DNA of 24,920 nt from Elysia marginata (taxonomy: Eukaryota > Mollusca > Gastropoda > Plakobranchidae), in assembly GCA_019649035.1 (NCBI GenBank), contig BMAT01008389.1, forward strand, positions 190,284-215,203, in the 5' to 3' direction. The first letter of the stretch is position 1; each line of letters starts with the position of its first letter. Below the pieces are notes generated by a model, which did not search any database, had not been told where the DNA came from, and saw only the letters and a list, made by a program, of their open reading frames with translations. The position numbers and the translations under genes are program-made. Shown here piece after piece: positions 1-10,389 of this stretch.

Positions 1-3
1 ATG

Positions 4-57
4 TTCATTGCAGTAGATTTACATGATATTTTCATTGCAGTAGGTTTATATGATATT
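4..57. repeat. 27-bp tandem duplication, two copies
   Basis: Positions 4-30 and 31-57 are two adjacent 27-bp copies starting TTCATTGCAGTAG. They differ at only two positions (A/G and C/T). They lie in the UBA6 intron just upstream of the first visible exon. Each copy contains TTGCAG, which looks like a 3' splice site, so the duplication also doubles a pseudo-acceptor. Confidence 0.85.
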
Positions 58-95
58 TTTGAACACTAACACGTCCTGCTTTTTATTGTGTTTAG

Positions 96-216
96 CGCAT
101 AGTCACGGATGAATCAGTCAGCAAGGAGGAAGCGGCTAACGAAGAGGTCACCACAGACTGTTTCGGGGCAGCTGGTATGAGAATCAAGAAAGTTCTCCAG
201 AAGGCAGACTCAACAG
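96..216 (+). CDS. UBA6: UBA6 exon A (SCCH/adenylation-domain linker)
   Basis: This is the first UBA6 exon visible. The acceptor is TTGTGTTTAG and the frame starts in phase 0 with RIVTDE. The donor is CAACAG|GTCT, leaving one G to complete a valine codon with the next exon. The 40 codons contain IVTDESVSKEEA and IKKVLQKADST. As I recall the vertebrate protein, these align with the QTDE...LEKAILSNEA region between the cysteine domain and the FEKDDD motif, with only a one-residue length difference. An unspliced read-through frame runs on to a stop near 280. I prefer the GT at 217 because it restores frame and length with exon B. This region is poorly conserved in the family, so this is the least certain of the six exons. 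Confidence 0.68.
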
Positions 217-3200
217 GTCTCAATATTTCATTTTTGAAGCTGTCAAACTTATTTTCACTTATACAACAATTTACTACATAGTGGTTAGGTTTATATACGT
301 GTATGTATTGCACTGTTCACAAGTTAGCACACCTGTTGGTTGTATTGCTGCATTAACCACATTAGATGCACAGCGAGCTAAGTTGGCAAGTGTTTTCCTT
401 GTTAGGCTTAGCTTGTTGTCTTACTCTGATGGGATAGAGTGGATATTGGATTTTTTTGCTTTGCTTTGAATAGCAGGGCTGCCACTTATCCATGGATCCA
501 CGGAAAACCCATGGTTTGTGAAATTCTCCATGTATCTGTGGTCTGATCTACCGTTGTATTTTTTTAACTTGTACCAAAAGATTGTCGGTGCCAAACACCG
601 ACACAGGGTGCACGGCCATTGTCTCCTTTTTTCCTTTTAAATTGCACACTAGCATTGTGGAACTGGGTGACTGTCTTGTGGTACCTCAACACTTGCTTTG
701 ACTTAACATGATGATATGAGTGGCTTGTCAAAACTGGAGGGGAGGGAGGATGTCATTATACCATTGGGGACGCTTCGGGTTGTAATTTGGTGACATTTTT
801 TGTTGCCATAAATAAAGAAAAGCACTTCTGAAGTTTTTATGGGGAGCTGAGTAGTGACATAACAACCATTGCACATTGTAACTGTAAATGAGAATTTGAA
901 TATAATTAAAATGAGTTGTGAAATAAATACTGTAATTTTGATGATTAAAAACTTGACATGACAAATTATTTAAAATTATGTACCATTTGATAAAGTGGGT
1001 AACATAAAATTATCCTGTAGTTGCCTTTCAATATTTATGACGGTTATCAAAGTTTTAATGGGTGGTAGCAAACTGCAAAGAGGCTTTATTGCGATAGGCG
1101 TGAAAAATCAGTGATTGAACCACATCTGAGTGGCAGCCCTGCAATAGCCAGCTTGCAAAATATATTTATGTTACTTGAAGAGTAATGTCTGTTATGCTAT
1201 GTTCAAAACTGTGAATGCCATACAGTGACATGTGGAATCATGCTGGGAGTAAATGTAAGAACTATGATTTATATCTATTCATGTGTTTCTATTGATTTTG
1301 TTTAAATGTTTAAGTTTCATGAGAATGTAAAGGGTTGGTTTTCAGTTATTTTCTAAAAAGTTCAGGGACGCCCCTGTACAAAATGTCTGTGGAGTGTACC
1401 ATATTTGTTTTCATTATTTGTCTAGACATAAGATTAGTATCAGTATTACAAAGAATTGTGTTTACATAGAGAATGTTCATATCCACAGTGACAAGTCAGC
1501 TCTCCCCTTTAGACTTTGAGAAAGATGATGATTCAAATGGTCATATTGACTTCATTGCATCCACAACTGTAAGTATCTTCAAAAACCTCAAACTTCAACC
1601 TTTGCCAAAAGAAAACATTAAACACTTTTCTTGTTTTTTTTTTACTTATGTCTCTTTTTTGCCCTTTGCTTTTGAGCTTGATATTTCTGAATAATAAATG
1701 GGAAGAAATTAAGTTTTAAAAAGATGAAGCCGACAGAATTCTCTTATTCCACTCTAAACACAACAGTCATTTAAGATTAAGGGAAAGGTCAGCTGAAAAT
1801 AAAAATTTTTTAAACAATTAAAGTTCATGCTAATTTCTGGTTTACATTAATGGGTATGTAATAAATTGTATAGGTCGATAAGTTAGAAAGAAATATGCTT
1901 TATACTGTATAAAGGAAAATAAAAGTTAAAACTTTTGAACATTTATAACTTTATTCTCTTACCAAAATCTTCTCAACAGAGCTGATGTATTGTTTGGAGC
2001 ATTGAATTTATAAACAAGAAGTCAAATCTATTTTACCTTCACAATTTTCTGCTTCCCAAGTGTTGGTAGAACTTCTGTCTATTAACCACATCTTGAATAC
2101 ATGTGCAAACAGACCCGTCCCATGGACCAAAGACTTGTCCGTGTGGGGGTTTTTTTTTTTTTGAGAAGTAAAAGTGCTACTGCTTGGGAACAGAAGTAAA
2201 ACCATCTGCAGGACACATTAAAGACTTTCATTTTAGAGAATTGAACTTTATCAAATTCGAACAATGAGTTCAAATCAAGGAAAATCAAAGAAAATGAAAA
2301 ATAATTTTTTTTATAAACCACACACCCAAGGCACTTCAAATATTGAGAATTCGGATTTATCAGACTTTGATTTCAAAAGGTTTTTACTCTATTTGTAGCC
2401 CTGCAAACTTTCTGAAGCCCTGTGTTTACTTTCCCTGTTTTTTCCAGAACCTCAGAGCGCAGATGTACAGCATCGACCAAGGGGACAGGCTGAAGATCAA
2501 GAAGATTGCCGGACGTATAGTCCCAGCCATCGCCACCACCACAGCTGCTGTCTCTGGTCTTGTCACCATAGAGATGATCAAAGTCCTGGCCCAGGCACCC
2601 ATGGAGCAGCTGAAGAACTGTTTCCTGAACCTTGCCTTGCCACTGGTTGTTCTGTCAGAGCCAGGTCCTGTCCAGAAAACCGTGCTCAGGTGAGGGCAGA
2701 AATACATTACTTCAACGATGTGCTTTGAATGAGCACTTATACTAACAAATTGTTGATGAGAGTCAAATACTTCAAATAAGCTAACATTAAAGAAAAAAAA
2801 CAAACACTTGTAAGAGTCAACGCAGGGATATGTAGGGCTAGTAATTGAACAATTGATCTCCTACAAAATTTTTTTTTTTAGATTACAAAAATATATTAGA
2901 GTTTAGATTTTGAAATAAAAACCAAATCACAAAGAAAAACAAAGCGAGGAACGTATGTGTGCGACAGATCTTGCACCAAAAGAAAATTTTAAAACAACCT
3001 ACCTTCATGAGCTTGTGAATCACATCCTGAGCATATAATTAACTACAAACATTTAGAATTTTTCTTTCAAACCTTCGATCGAGTCTCTCACCTCTGTTTT
3101 GTGTCTTATTTAGAAAATATGCTTGACGTTGATTGTTAAATGTCAATATAACTACCACCCACTATTTCCTTAGTGAAATGGGGATTACGTATTGAAGTTG

Positions 3201-6200
3201 CAATGTAGAAACCATGAGACTTATACTTACCTAGAGAGTGATTCGTTTCTTAGTTCAGAGACTTTGCTATTGTAAACTACTATTTACCTCAAGCTGTGGA
3301 AATGACGGCCTAGGTACTAATACTTTGCTAATAGTAAGGTATGAAGTTCTATAAGATTTTGTTACATGTACATGTAGCTGAGCTCTTGTCTTGCTTCAGG
3401 GAAGGCTTGAGTGTGACAATCTGGGACAAGTGGGAGATCAGAGGGTCTAAAGATTTCACCCTACAAGATTTCCTCAACCAGTGTAAGGTGAGAAGAAGAA
3501 TACATTCCTGCTTGATACATTGACCACTTTCATCTAGGTTACTGACGACAGGTGATCCATGCGCGACTGAAACAAAAAACAAACACTCTGACATTTGGAT
3601 CCAATAAATTGCTCGGAAATATTTACATAGGTCACTGAAGCCAATGTACAAATGAAAGCAAGGTCTCTTTAAAGTAGCCCAAACAAACTGAAAGAGAAAT
3701 CTACACTATTTATCAACCCTGTAGGTGTATTCTATTGAAATAGAAAGAATAGAAAAAACTGGCAAGTTTTCAAGTGCTAGGTTTTCTTCCTCTGAGTTGG
3801 ATGTAATGTAGCCCCTCTCCCCCTCTCTGGTAGCTGAACTGCTGAAAAAGGGACTGACATCACAGAAAAATAGCCTGAGAAAAGAACTACCTTTGTTTCA
3901 GTTTGCTTCTAGTTTGTTCAAAACTTGGTGCTTTCAAAATCAGATTGTTTTATAAAAGAAAAGTAATTTGAAAGGGTTACTGAAGAAAGATAAAAAGAGG
4001 ACTTTCTTTTAGTTAGTTGAATGCAAAGATTTGTTCAGTCCAAGGTTGTTGGATACAAGGTTCACTGTGATACAGTTGTGTAAAGTTGAACAGCATACAT
4101 GCAAGTAGCTGGTACAGTTGAGGTTACATGACGGTAGCTGGTACAGTTGAGGTTACATGATGGTAGGTGGTACAGTTGAGGTAACATGGTGGTAGCTGGT
4201 ACAGTTGAGCTTACATGGTGGTAGCTGGTACAGTTGAGATTACATGGTGGTAGCTGGTACAGTTGAGGTTACATGACGGTAGCTGGTACAGTTGAGGTAA
4301 CATGGTGGTAGCTGGTACAGTTGAGGTTACACAATGGTAGCTGGTACAGTTGAGATTACATGGTGGTAGCTGGTACAGTTGAGATTACATGGTGGTAGCT
4401 AGTACAGTTGAGCTAACATGGTGGTAGCTGGTATAGTTGAGGTTACATGGTGGTAGCTGGTACAGTTGAGGTTACATGGTGGTAGCTGCTACAGTTGAGG
4501 TAACATGGTGGTAGCTGCTACAGTTGAGGTAACTTGGTGGTAGCTGGTATAGTTGAGGTAACATGGTGGTAGCTAGTACAGTTGAGGTAACATGGTGGTA
4601 GCTGGTACAGTTGAGATTACATGGTGGTAGCTAGTACAGTTGAGGTAACATGGTGGTAGCTGGTATAGTTGAGGTTACATGATGGTAGCTAGTACAGTTG
4701 AGATTATGTGATGGTAGCTGGTATAGTTGAGGTTACATGGTGGTAGCTGGTACAGTTGAGATTACGTGGTGGTAGTTGGTACAGTTGAGGTTATCCAGGA
4801 TTTTATAAAAGATAGGATTTTGAATTTTTTTTTATACAAGTTCACCATCTCGATTGATTTCTGCAATGATTATCAAGTATGGTACAGATATCTTCCTCTT
4901 GAAAATCTCTTTAGAATGTCTTTGTGTCAATTTAAGACCAATGTACCGGGGAATAACTGAAATTCAAGGGACAGACAAAATGTTTTTGTTTAAATAGATT
5001 ATATCATTTAGTGAGTGTATTTTCTTTGAAGAAAAAAAGGTTGGGTTTCAAAAACTGTTTCTGTTGGGCTAAATATTTTGTTGAGTTTGTTAAGGTCCAC
5101 CATATGTACTAGATTGAGAGGATTTCTTTATCAGTCAGGTAGCAAAGAGTTCTGGCTAATGTAATCTTAAGACATCTTAAAATTATAAAAAAAAAAGTTT
5201 CAATTCAGCACTATACAAAACTTACATGGAACATATTTCTCTAACATGTGTTAAAGCAAATTTTATTTGGTCAAAATTAATCTATCACTATCATTTTCAA
5301 ACTAGCTTTAAGACTCCTATTAATTAAGATTTCTTTTTCCACCATTCAATATCACATGTATAAATGAGATGCTAAGGTTCCTAGGAATTAGAACTAAAAG
5401 TTTGAATTTAGCTTGATGCAAATTTTTTACTACCTTTATGCTTGAATAACTTCTTTTTTTTTCATTATCATTTCTGACAGTCAAAATTTGGGTTTGATGG
5501 AAGTTCGATTGTACAAGGTGTGAAGATTGTGTACATGCCTTTCATGCCTGGTCACAACAAGAGGTTGACGATGCTGTAGGTGTTTTGTGAATCTATCTCA
5601 CAGTCTAACTTAAGGTTTATTACACTGATTCAGAATCATTTCCAGCTCAATTTTAGAACGGCATAATTTTTTCCTCAGTAAATGTTTAATTCAAAATAGC
5701 AAGTTTTGTACGATTTTACTTATTATTCTTTTTTATGGCAATGTATTTGGCCTTATGGAAACACTCAAGTGTCATGTCTAAAAAATAAATATTACCTCAA
5801 CCTGAAAGAGTTATGTGAAAGAATTGATCCAAAAGAAACTTTTACACCAATTAATGATATGTCAAATATTATGGAACTACTAAGCTATATTTTTCATAGT
5901 TAATTCTATAATCTGGATCAACATTTTCTAAGTAATTACGTCTAATGACCAGTTAAAATGATCTCAATGATGAATGTTGATTAGAGAAAAGCATATTGTG
6001 TTCTCTTGTTTCGATCAACAGAAGTTCTTATAATATTTATACAATGTTTGACGTCTCAAAGCTCAGAAAAGTACACTGTTCAAAATAATGATGTCTTCAA
6101 ATCTGAAACTTGCATTATCTCACTCAAATTTAAACCGTAAGGAGAGGGGGACAAATTTACATATTCCACAAGTTTTTATGCATTTTATTGCAGGATGACC

Positions 6201-6308
6201 AAACTGTTGAAGCCTGTACCAGGACAGAAATATGTCGACCTGGTCGTCTCCTTTGATGGTGACAATGATGAAGATGTTCCAGGTCCACCAGTCAGATATT
6301 ATTTTTGA
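96..6308 (+). CDS. UBA6: UBA6 (ubiquitin-like modifier-activating enzyme 6), C-terminal part, six exons
   Basis: UBA6 is an E1 enzyme. It adenylates the C-terminus of ubiquitin (in mammals also FAT10), takes it onto a catalytic cysteine as a thioester and passes it to an E2 such as USE1/UBE2Z in the cytosol. Six exons (96-216, 1489-1568, 2448-2689, 3400-3487, 5481-5575, 6194-6308) join in a single frame to 741 nt, 246 residues and a TGA stop. All five introns have GT/AG ends. The product shows FEKDDD, SNGHIDFI, NLRAQMYS, the RIAGRIVPAIATTTA stretch of the adenylation domain, then WDKW and a ubiquitin-fold domain ending GPPVRYYF. That last motif points to UBA6; UBA1, as I recall it, ends differently. 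Vertebrate UBA6 is about 1,050 residues, so roughly three quarters, including the catalytic cysteine, lies upstream of position 1. The identification is from remembered family sequence, not a search. Confidence 0.93.
217..1488 (+). other. UBA6: UBA6 intron A-B
   Basis: The intron runs from GT at 217 to the acceptor CATATCCACAG ending at 1488. Its middle is taken up by a TIR-bounded element (473-1142), described separately. The remainder is AT-rich, and I see no other feature in it. Confidence 0.7.
473..1142. mobile_element. Probable non-autonomous hAT-type DNA transposon (MITE-like)
   Basis: The two ends are exact 14-bp inverted repeats: GCAGGGCTGCCACT at 473-486 and its reverse complement at 1129-1142. 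Beyond these there is one mismatch and then one more matching base. CAGGGxTGCC termini are typical of the hAT superfamily. The sequence AATA(G) abuts both ends (469-473 and 1143-1147). It may be part of a target-site duplication, but a clean 8-bp hAT duplication is not visible, so the exact ends are uncertain. The roughly 670-bp interior has no long reading frame and no transposase motifs, so the element would need a transposase supplied elsewhere. It sits wholly inside a UBA6 intron. The superfamily call is an inference from the termini alone. Confidence 0.55.
1489..1568 (+). CDS. UBA6: UBA6 exon B (FEKDDD motif)
   Basis: The exon begins with TG, which completes a valine codon with the G of exon A. 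It encodes TSQLSPLDFEKDDDSNGHID and then FIASTT, ending exactly at ACT|GTAAGT, a near-consensus donor. FEKDDD followed by an N-x-H-hydrophobic-DFI motif is a hallmark of the E1 active adenylation domain and precedes NLRA in both UBA1 and UBA6. A second AG at 1511-1512 could act as acceptor, but it would put the wrong phase against exon A and drop the family-conserved P-L/I-D before FEKDDD. The upstream acceptor at 1487-1488 gives the expected length. Confidence 0.88.
1569..2447 (+). other. UBA6: UBA6 intron B-C, nothing recognised
   Basis: This is AT-rich intronic sequence with a long T-run near 2151-2162. The short open frames in it on both strands have no recognisable content. The 3' end has a good polypyrimidine tract ending CCTGTTTTTTCCAG. 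Confidence 0.8.
2448..2689 (+). CDS. UBA6: UBA6 exon C (end of adenylation domain)
   Basis: This 242-nt exon is the most conserved one. It starts in phase 0 with NLRAQMYSID, continues with RLKIKKIAGRIVPAIATTTA, then AVSGLVTIEMIKVLAQ and KNCFLNLALPLVVLSEP, and ends with two bases (AG) of an arginine codon before GTGAGG. The PAIATTTA-SGL segment lies in the active adenylation domain of ubiquitin E1s. The FLNLA-P-VV-SEP stretch leads into the C-terminal ubiquitin-fold domain. The splice phase fits exon D exactly (AG|G). Confidence 0.96.
2690..3399 (+). other. UBA6: UBA6 intron C-D, nothing recognised
   Basis: This is 710 nt of AT-rich sequence without a recognisable element. The acceptor is TTGCTTCAG at 3391-3399. 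Confidence 0.85.
3400..3487 (+). CDS. UBA6: UBA6 exon D (start of ubiquitin-fold domain)
   Basis: This 88-nt exon supplies the last base of the split arginine codon and then 29 codons. They read EGLSVTIWDKWEIRGSKDFT followed by LQDFLNQCK, ending AAG|GTGAGA. The T-[IL]-WD-[RK]-[WF] motif opens the C-terminal ubiquitin-fold domain of ubiquitin E1s, which docks the E2. DFTL-DF matches the following helix. The exon ends in phase 0. Confidence 0.95.
3488..5480 (+). other. UBA6: UBA6 intron D-E
   Basis: This is the longest intron in the window at 1,993 nt. It contains the 29-bp minisatellite at 4104-4792. I see nothing recognisable before or after the array. The acceptor is TTTCTGACAG at 5471-5480. 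Confidence 0.85.
4104..4792. repeat. 29-bp minisatellite, 24 copies, in a UBA6 intron
   Basis: A 29-bp unit with core GGTAGCTGGTACAGTTGAGG followed by TTACATGGT is repeated head to tail. The GTTG core occurs at 4117 and then every 29 bases up to 4784, which is 24 copies with no net length change between any of them. Copies differ only by substitutions, such as GGTT/GATT/GGTA after TTGA, and CTGG/CTAG/CTGC. The array is sense-strand purine-rich and GT-rich. It lies more than 600 bp from either splice site. The unit length is not a multiple of three and there is no sign of coding. Adjacent copies have no unique spacer between them, so this is not a CRISPR array. Confidence 0.97.
5481..5575 (+). 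CDS. UBA6: UBA6 exon E (ubiquitin-fold domain, middle)
   Basis: This 95-nt exon encodes SKFGFDGSSIVQGVKIVYMP followed by FMPGHNKRLTM. It ends with CT, the first two bases of a leucine codon, before GTAGGT. The G-x-K-[IM]-[LV]-Y-x-P-x-[ML]-P-G-H motif is the central strand and loop of the E1 ubiquitin-fold domain. Reading straight on would give an in-frame TAG two bases past the donor, so splicing at 5576 is required to reach the last exon. Confidence 0.94.
5576..6193 (+). other. UBA6: UBA6 intron E-F, nothing recognised
   Basis: This is 618 nt of AT-rich sequence. The open frame at 5706-5903 inside it has no family resemblance and no splice logic. The acceptor is TTTTATTGCAG ending at 6193. 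Confidence 0.85.
6194..6308 (+). CDS. UBA6: UBA6 terminal coding exon
   Basis: The exon supplies G to finish a leucine codon, then MTKLLKPVPGQKYVDLVVSF and DGDNDEDVPGPPVRYYF, followed by TGA at 6306-6308. K-YVDL-VSF followed by an acidic run and PGPPVRYYF is the C-terminus I recall for UBA6. Vertebrate UBA6 carries a few more residues after YYF, so this copy ends slightly earlier. That may be normal for the lineage. Confidence 0.95.
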
Positions 6309-8220
6309 TTATGATTTTTTGTGGGTAAATTTGTTGGTGTTTTTCCATGTTATAAAGCTTTTGAAGTTTTGAACTTTATGGAATTTTTGTATGAACGGCA
6401 GAGCAAGAATCATAGACTGACATGCAAGCAGTTGTCTTACTCATGTTTATGATTGTGTGAAGAATTTTAACACTACCTTTGTAATGTATGTCATTTCAGG
6501 AACTATATGTTCATGACTTTGAGAGTAATCTTTTTGTGTCTTGTCTTGTTTCACATCAAATATCCCCATAAAGTATTTCAATGTCTTATTCATTTTGTGG
6601 TTTAACTTCAAAGTGACTGGAGACATATATATATTCTTCACAATACCCAATTCAGAAAGGACAGTAGACATATGTGTCACAATTTCCAATGTGGAGATGA
6701 AAGAAGACGATTATATTTGTCACATTTTCTTATGCAGAAGGGACAGGAGATGTATTTACACGCTAGCAATAGTCTGTTTGTTTTTCCAATCCAAATTTGA
6801 TTCAAATCCAATCCAAGGCTGTGAACTTTCAAGTTTGGTTTTTGGCATGCAAGATGATTGTAGATCTAGATATAGAAAATGAGCAAATATAGGTGGTCGA
6901 GGTGTTATAATTTTCTCAAGATCTGGTGTATTCATATAGTATTTTTAAGTGGACTTAGCACCCAATGAGGTTCGTTTCACATTGAATTTCAATTTGTGGT
7001 ATGTTTTTCACCTTTTATTTGTTAATTTAGGGGATGTGTTGTTCTCAGCTTTATATGATTGTTTATGTTTACGCAAGAACAAGTGAAAACAGTCCAAAAC
7101 GCACGAAAATTCATAAAATTTATCTACCAAAGTCATTGCAAGGAAGCATTTATTCATCAAAGTACATTTCTAATGCCATTGCATAGGATATTAAGCTTTT
7201 GAGAACAATAAAATGAGTGTTGGCTAACATCTAAGGTCTAAGAAAAATGATTTTTGTACCTCTGGTCCTGGGGAAGAGAATTGAGCTGTGGCTTCTGTCA
7301 CTTAAGTGTTAAGGACAAAACTAGCAAAAAGTAAAGAGTATTTTCATGTTAGGCCTGATCTACTAAATTGGTGAGAGCTGGGCCACCAGTTTTTTTCAGC
7401 AAGCTGAGGTGGTGTTAATGAACCCTTTATTTTTTTTCCTATGTTTTAGTGTATGGGAGAGAGAAAGCTACAATTGTGATCATTTGGCTTTATTACTTTT
7501 GTAAGTTTTGTGATTGGCAAAGGAAAAGCTGAGATTAAATCTTTGTAGCTCATCATGTGATTAATGGTTACAGTGAGAAAGAAGTTTGCGGACTTTGCAG
7601 TCCAGTGTGGAGGTGCATGTCCGTGGTCTTAATCAGAGAATGTTACAGTGCAAACACATACAGACATGGCCAATATTTTTTGTGACCAAGTTGCTTAGCA
7701 CCGGTACTTAAATTACATGTAAATGGTCAAAAAAGTATTTACAATATTTCAATGCTTAAAGTTTGTCTAGTTGTGAGCAGTTTCTATAAATATAAACAAC
7801 AGCTTATGCCCTCTGTGGGAACATATACGTTGTATGCTTTGGCTTTTTATGGCTAGATGAAGTCATTAGTTTTTTCTTGGTATACTTTTGTATACATGTA
7901 GGAGTTGTTTTAAGAGAGATGCTTTTTCTAAAATTTTGAGTTCAACTTTTTGTGCCTAAGGCCATCAGTGTGGGGTAATTACTGTTTGATATGTCTGTAA
8001 TGTCTAGTGTTTGTGGATAATCTTTAAAATAGAATCTGATTACTTGAGATGAGGTTATTTAACTAAGAAGATTGCAATTTTTATTGTATTCACTTACTGC
8101 TTGAGAGACTGATGAGGTTTTATTTCTTGAGAGCATGTACCATAAATACTTATCACTCTGTGCTCATGTAAAACTGATTGTGAAATATTTTCAATTAAAA
8201 TACATTTTAAAAAAACTTGA
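6309..8220 (+). other. UBA6: UBA6 3' UTR and downstream flank
   Basis: From the stop codon onward the plus strand is T-rich and has no recognised coding sequence; the frame at 6541-6882 resembles nothing I know. Two polyadenylation signals are plausible. AATAAA at 7207-7212 is followed within about 50 bases by a T/GT-rich stretch, and ATTAAA at 8194-8199 is followed by an A-run. Which one is used, and so where the UTR ends, cannot be settled from sequence alone. Confidence 0.5.
7207..7212 (+). terminator. Candidate polyadenylation signal AATAAA
   Basis: This is a canonical AATAAA hexamer about 900 bases past the UBA6 stop codon. TTTTTGTACCTCTGG follows some 40 bases later and could serve as the downstream element. 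It is the best-formed signal in the flank. Such hexamers are common by chance in AT-rich DNA. Confidence 0.4.
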
Positions 8221-9171
8221 GTTGACTTTTTACTAATTCATTTTGTTTTGTTTGCTATGAACCTGTGTTCAACATTTTAATTTAGCCAAATATATATTCC
8301 CAGCTTTTGGGCGATGTTTATGAACATAGTAATGGTGATGAACTTGTGTAAATTAGAAAAAAGAGAACATTATTTGATCATTATCTCATGAAGTAAACCA
8401 TGGATACATCTTGAAATGGAATGTAACAAACTTAAATCCTCCCGGGCCTATCCCGGACCTATCTCTTGCAATTGCACCACAATATAGTGAGCATAGTTTA
8501 AGTGTGAGGCCTGAATTAAATGGTCTTGTGCTCCCATATCTGGAATTTTAGCAAGAGTAGCAGCATTTTTCTGTTCACTAATCTTGTCTGGCTTCAGTCG
8601 CTAATGCTACTACAGATTGCTTAATTTGCTGAATTCAGTTTGGGAAAAAGTTAACCTGGTAAACACTAGAATGTTTGAAAAGTTTACAAATTCTGGCTGC
8701 CTCTTTAACCTAATTTTTTTTTTAAATGGAAAAGAGGTAAACTCTCACGACCAATGCAAATGAATTGTCTATCGGAAACATTAATATGAGAAAACACCTT
8801 TTAGTTTCAGCTGTAGATTTTATTCTTCTTTTTCTCTATGTTTTAAATCAAAAGAAGTGCTTATTGTCTTCTCACTTTTTTTAAAACTGTGTCCAACATT
8901 TTAAGTTTAAATGTAGCATGAAAATTACTTCATATCCAATCCACTTGCTGAACTGGTAGCAAGACATAATTGCCTATCCTAATACATGTATTATACCTTC
9001 AGTATTTCGGGGTTTTCACCTACAAAGAAAGATTTCTACTCTTGTTTCAGTGTAGAATACATTCAACTAACATTCAGAAAATCTGTTTTAGTTACAAAAA
9101 CCACGGAGAACAAAAAAGCAATTAAAGAAACAATTCAGTCACAAAAAGAACAGCCAAACAAAGTATTTATA
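8221..9171. other. AT-rich intergenic stretch, nothing recognised
   Basis: I see no gene, RNA gene or clear repeat here. The last 150 bases (from about 9020) contain loose matches to the adjacent 36-bp satellite, such as CAGTCACAAAAA, and may be its decayed edge. Confidence 0.6.
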
Positions 9172-10389
9172 ATAGCATCACTGACAAAACAGTAAAACAC
9201 CAACACCGCATCAAACCGATAAAACAGTCATGAAAACTTCATAGCATCAAACTGACAATACAGTCACAAAAACGACAATATTACACTGACAAAACAGTCA
9301 TGAAAATCACGTAGAATCAAATTGACAAAACAGTCATGTAAACTACGTAACATTAAATTGACAAAACAGTCACATAAACTATGTAGCATCAAATTGATGA
9401 AACAGTGATGGAAATTACATCATATGGCATCAAACTGACAAAACAGTCACATAAACTACGTAGCATCAAATTGACAAAACAGTCATGTAAACTACGAAGC
9501 ATCAAACTGACAAAAAAAGTCATGTACACTGCATAGCATCAAATTGACAAAACAGTCACATAAACTACGTAGCATCAAATTGACAAAAAAAGTCATGTAC
9601 ACTGCATAGCATCAAATTGACAAAAACAGTCACATTAACTGCGTATCTTTAAATTGACAAAACAGTTACGTAAACTACGTAGCATCACATTGACAAAACA
9701 GTCGTGTAAACTACATAGCATCAAATTGACAAAACAGTCACATAAACTACGTAGCATCAAATTGACAAAATAGTGATGAAAATTACATGGCATCAAACTG
9801 ACAAAACAGTCATATACACTGCATAGCATCATACTGACTAAACAGTTACGTAAACTATAGCATCAAACTGACAAAACAGTTACGGAAACTGTATAGCATC
9901 AAACTGGCAAAACAGTTATGGAAACTGTAGGGCCTATAGCATCAAACTGACAAAACAGTCAGATAAATTGCATAGCATCAAACTGACAAATCAGTTACGG
10001 AAACTGTATAGCATCAAACTGAGAAAGCAGTCACGTAAATTGCATAGCATCAAACTAACAAAACAGTTACAGAAACTGTATAGCATCAAACTGACAAAAC
10101 AGTTACGGAAACTGTAGAGCATCAAACTGAGAAAGCAGTCACGTAAATTGCATAGCATCAAACTAACAAAACAGTTACAGAAACTGTATAGCATCAAACT
10201 GACAAAGCAGTCACGTAAATTGCATAGCATCAAACTAACAAAACTGTTACAGAAACTGCATAGCATCAAACTGACAAAACAGTTACAAAAACTGTATAGC
10301 ATTAAAGTGACAAAACAGTCACGAAAACTGTATAGCATCATACTGACAAAACAGTCACAAAAAGCTCATAGCACCAAACTGACAAAACT
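9172..10389. repeat. 36-bp minisatellite, about 34 copies
   Basis: The unit reads roughly AGCATCAAACTGACAAAACAG followed by T(C/T)ACGTAAACTGCAT. Most units are 36 bp; a few are 35-37 bp or carry short insertions. Two sub-families are visible. The first half favours AAATTGAC and ACTACGT; the second favours AAACTGAC/AAACTAAC and GAAACTGTAT. Because 36 is a multiple of three, the array is open over long distances on both strands (plus 10148-10405; minus 9991-10341 and 9635-9832), giving 12-residue periodic peptides. I see no start context, splice site or domain to suggest these are made. There are no spacers, so it is not a CRISPR array. Confidence 0.95.

Noticed and set aside
217..280. Read-through of UBA6 exon A to the stop near 280 as a short isoform
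   Set aside because: The extra residues match nothing, and splicing at 217 restores the family alignment.
1511..1512. AG at 1511-1512 as the acceptor of UBA6 exon B
   Set aside because: It would need the previous exon to end at an unseen donor in another phase and would shorten the conserved P-L-D-FEKDDD region; the acceptor at 1488 fits phase and length.
2426..2803. 125-codon minus-strand frame as a gene
   Set aside because: It is the antisense shadow of conserved UBA6 exon C.
96..6308. UBA1 rather than UBA6
   Set aside because: The acidic run followed by PGPPVRYYF and the KxYVDLxVSF segment agree with UBA6 as I remember it; UBA1 ends with a different motif.
4104..10389. Regularly spaced repeats of 29 and 36 bp as CRISPR arrays
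   Set aside because: Units are contiguous and near-identical along their whole length, with no unique spacers and no cas genes, and the host is an animal with introns.
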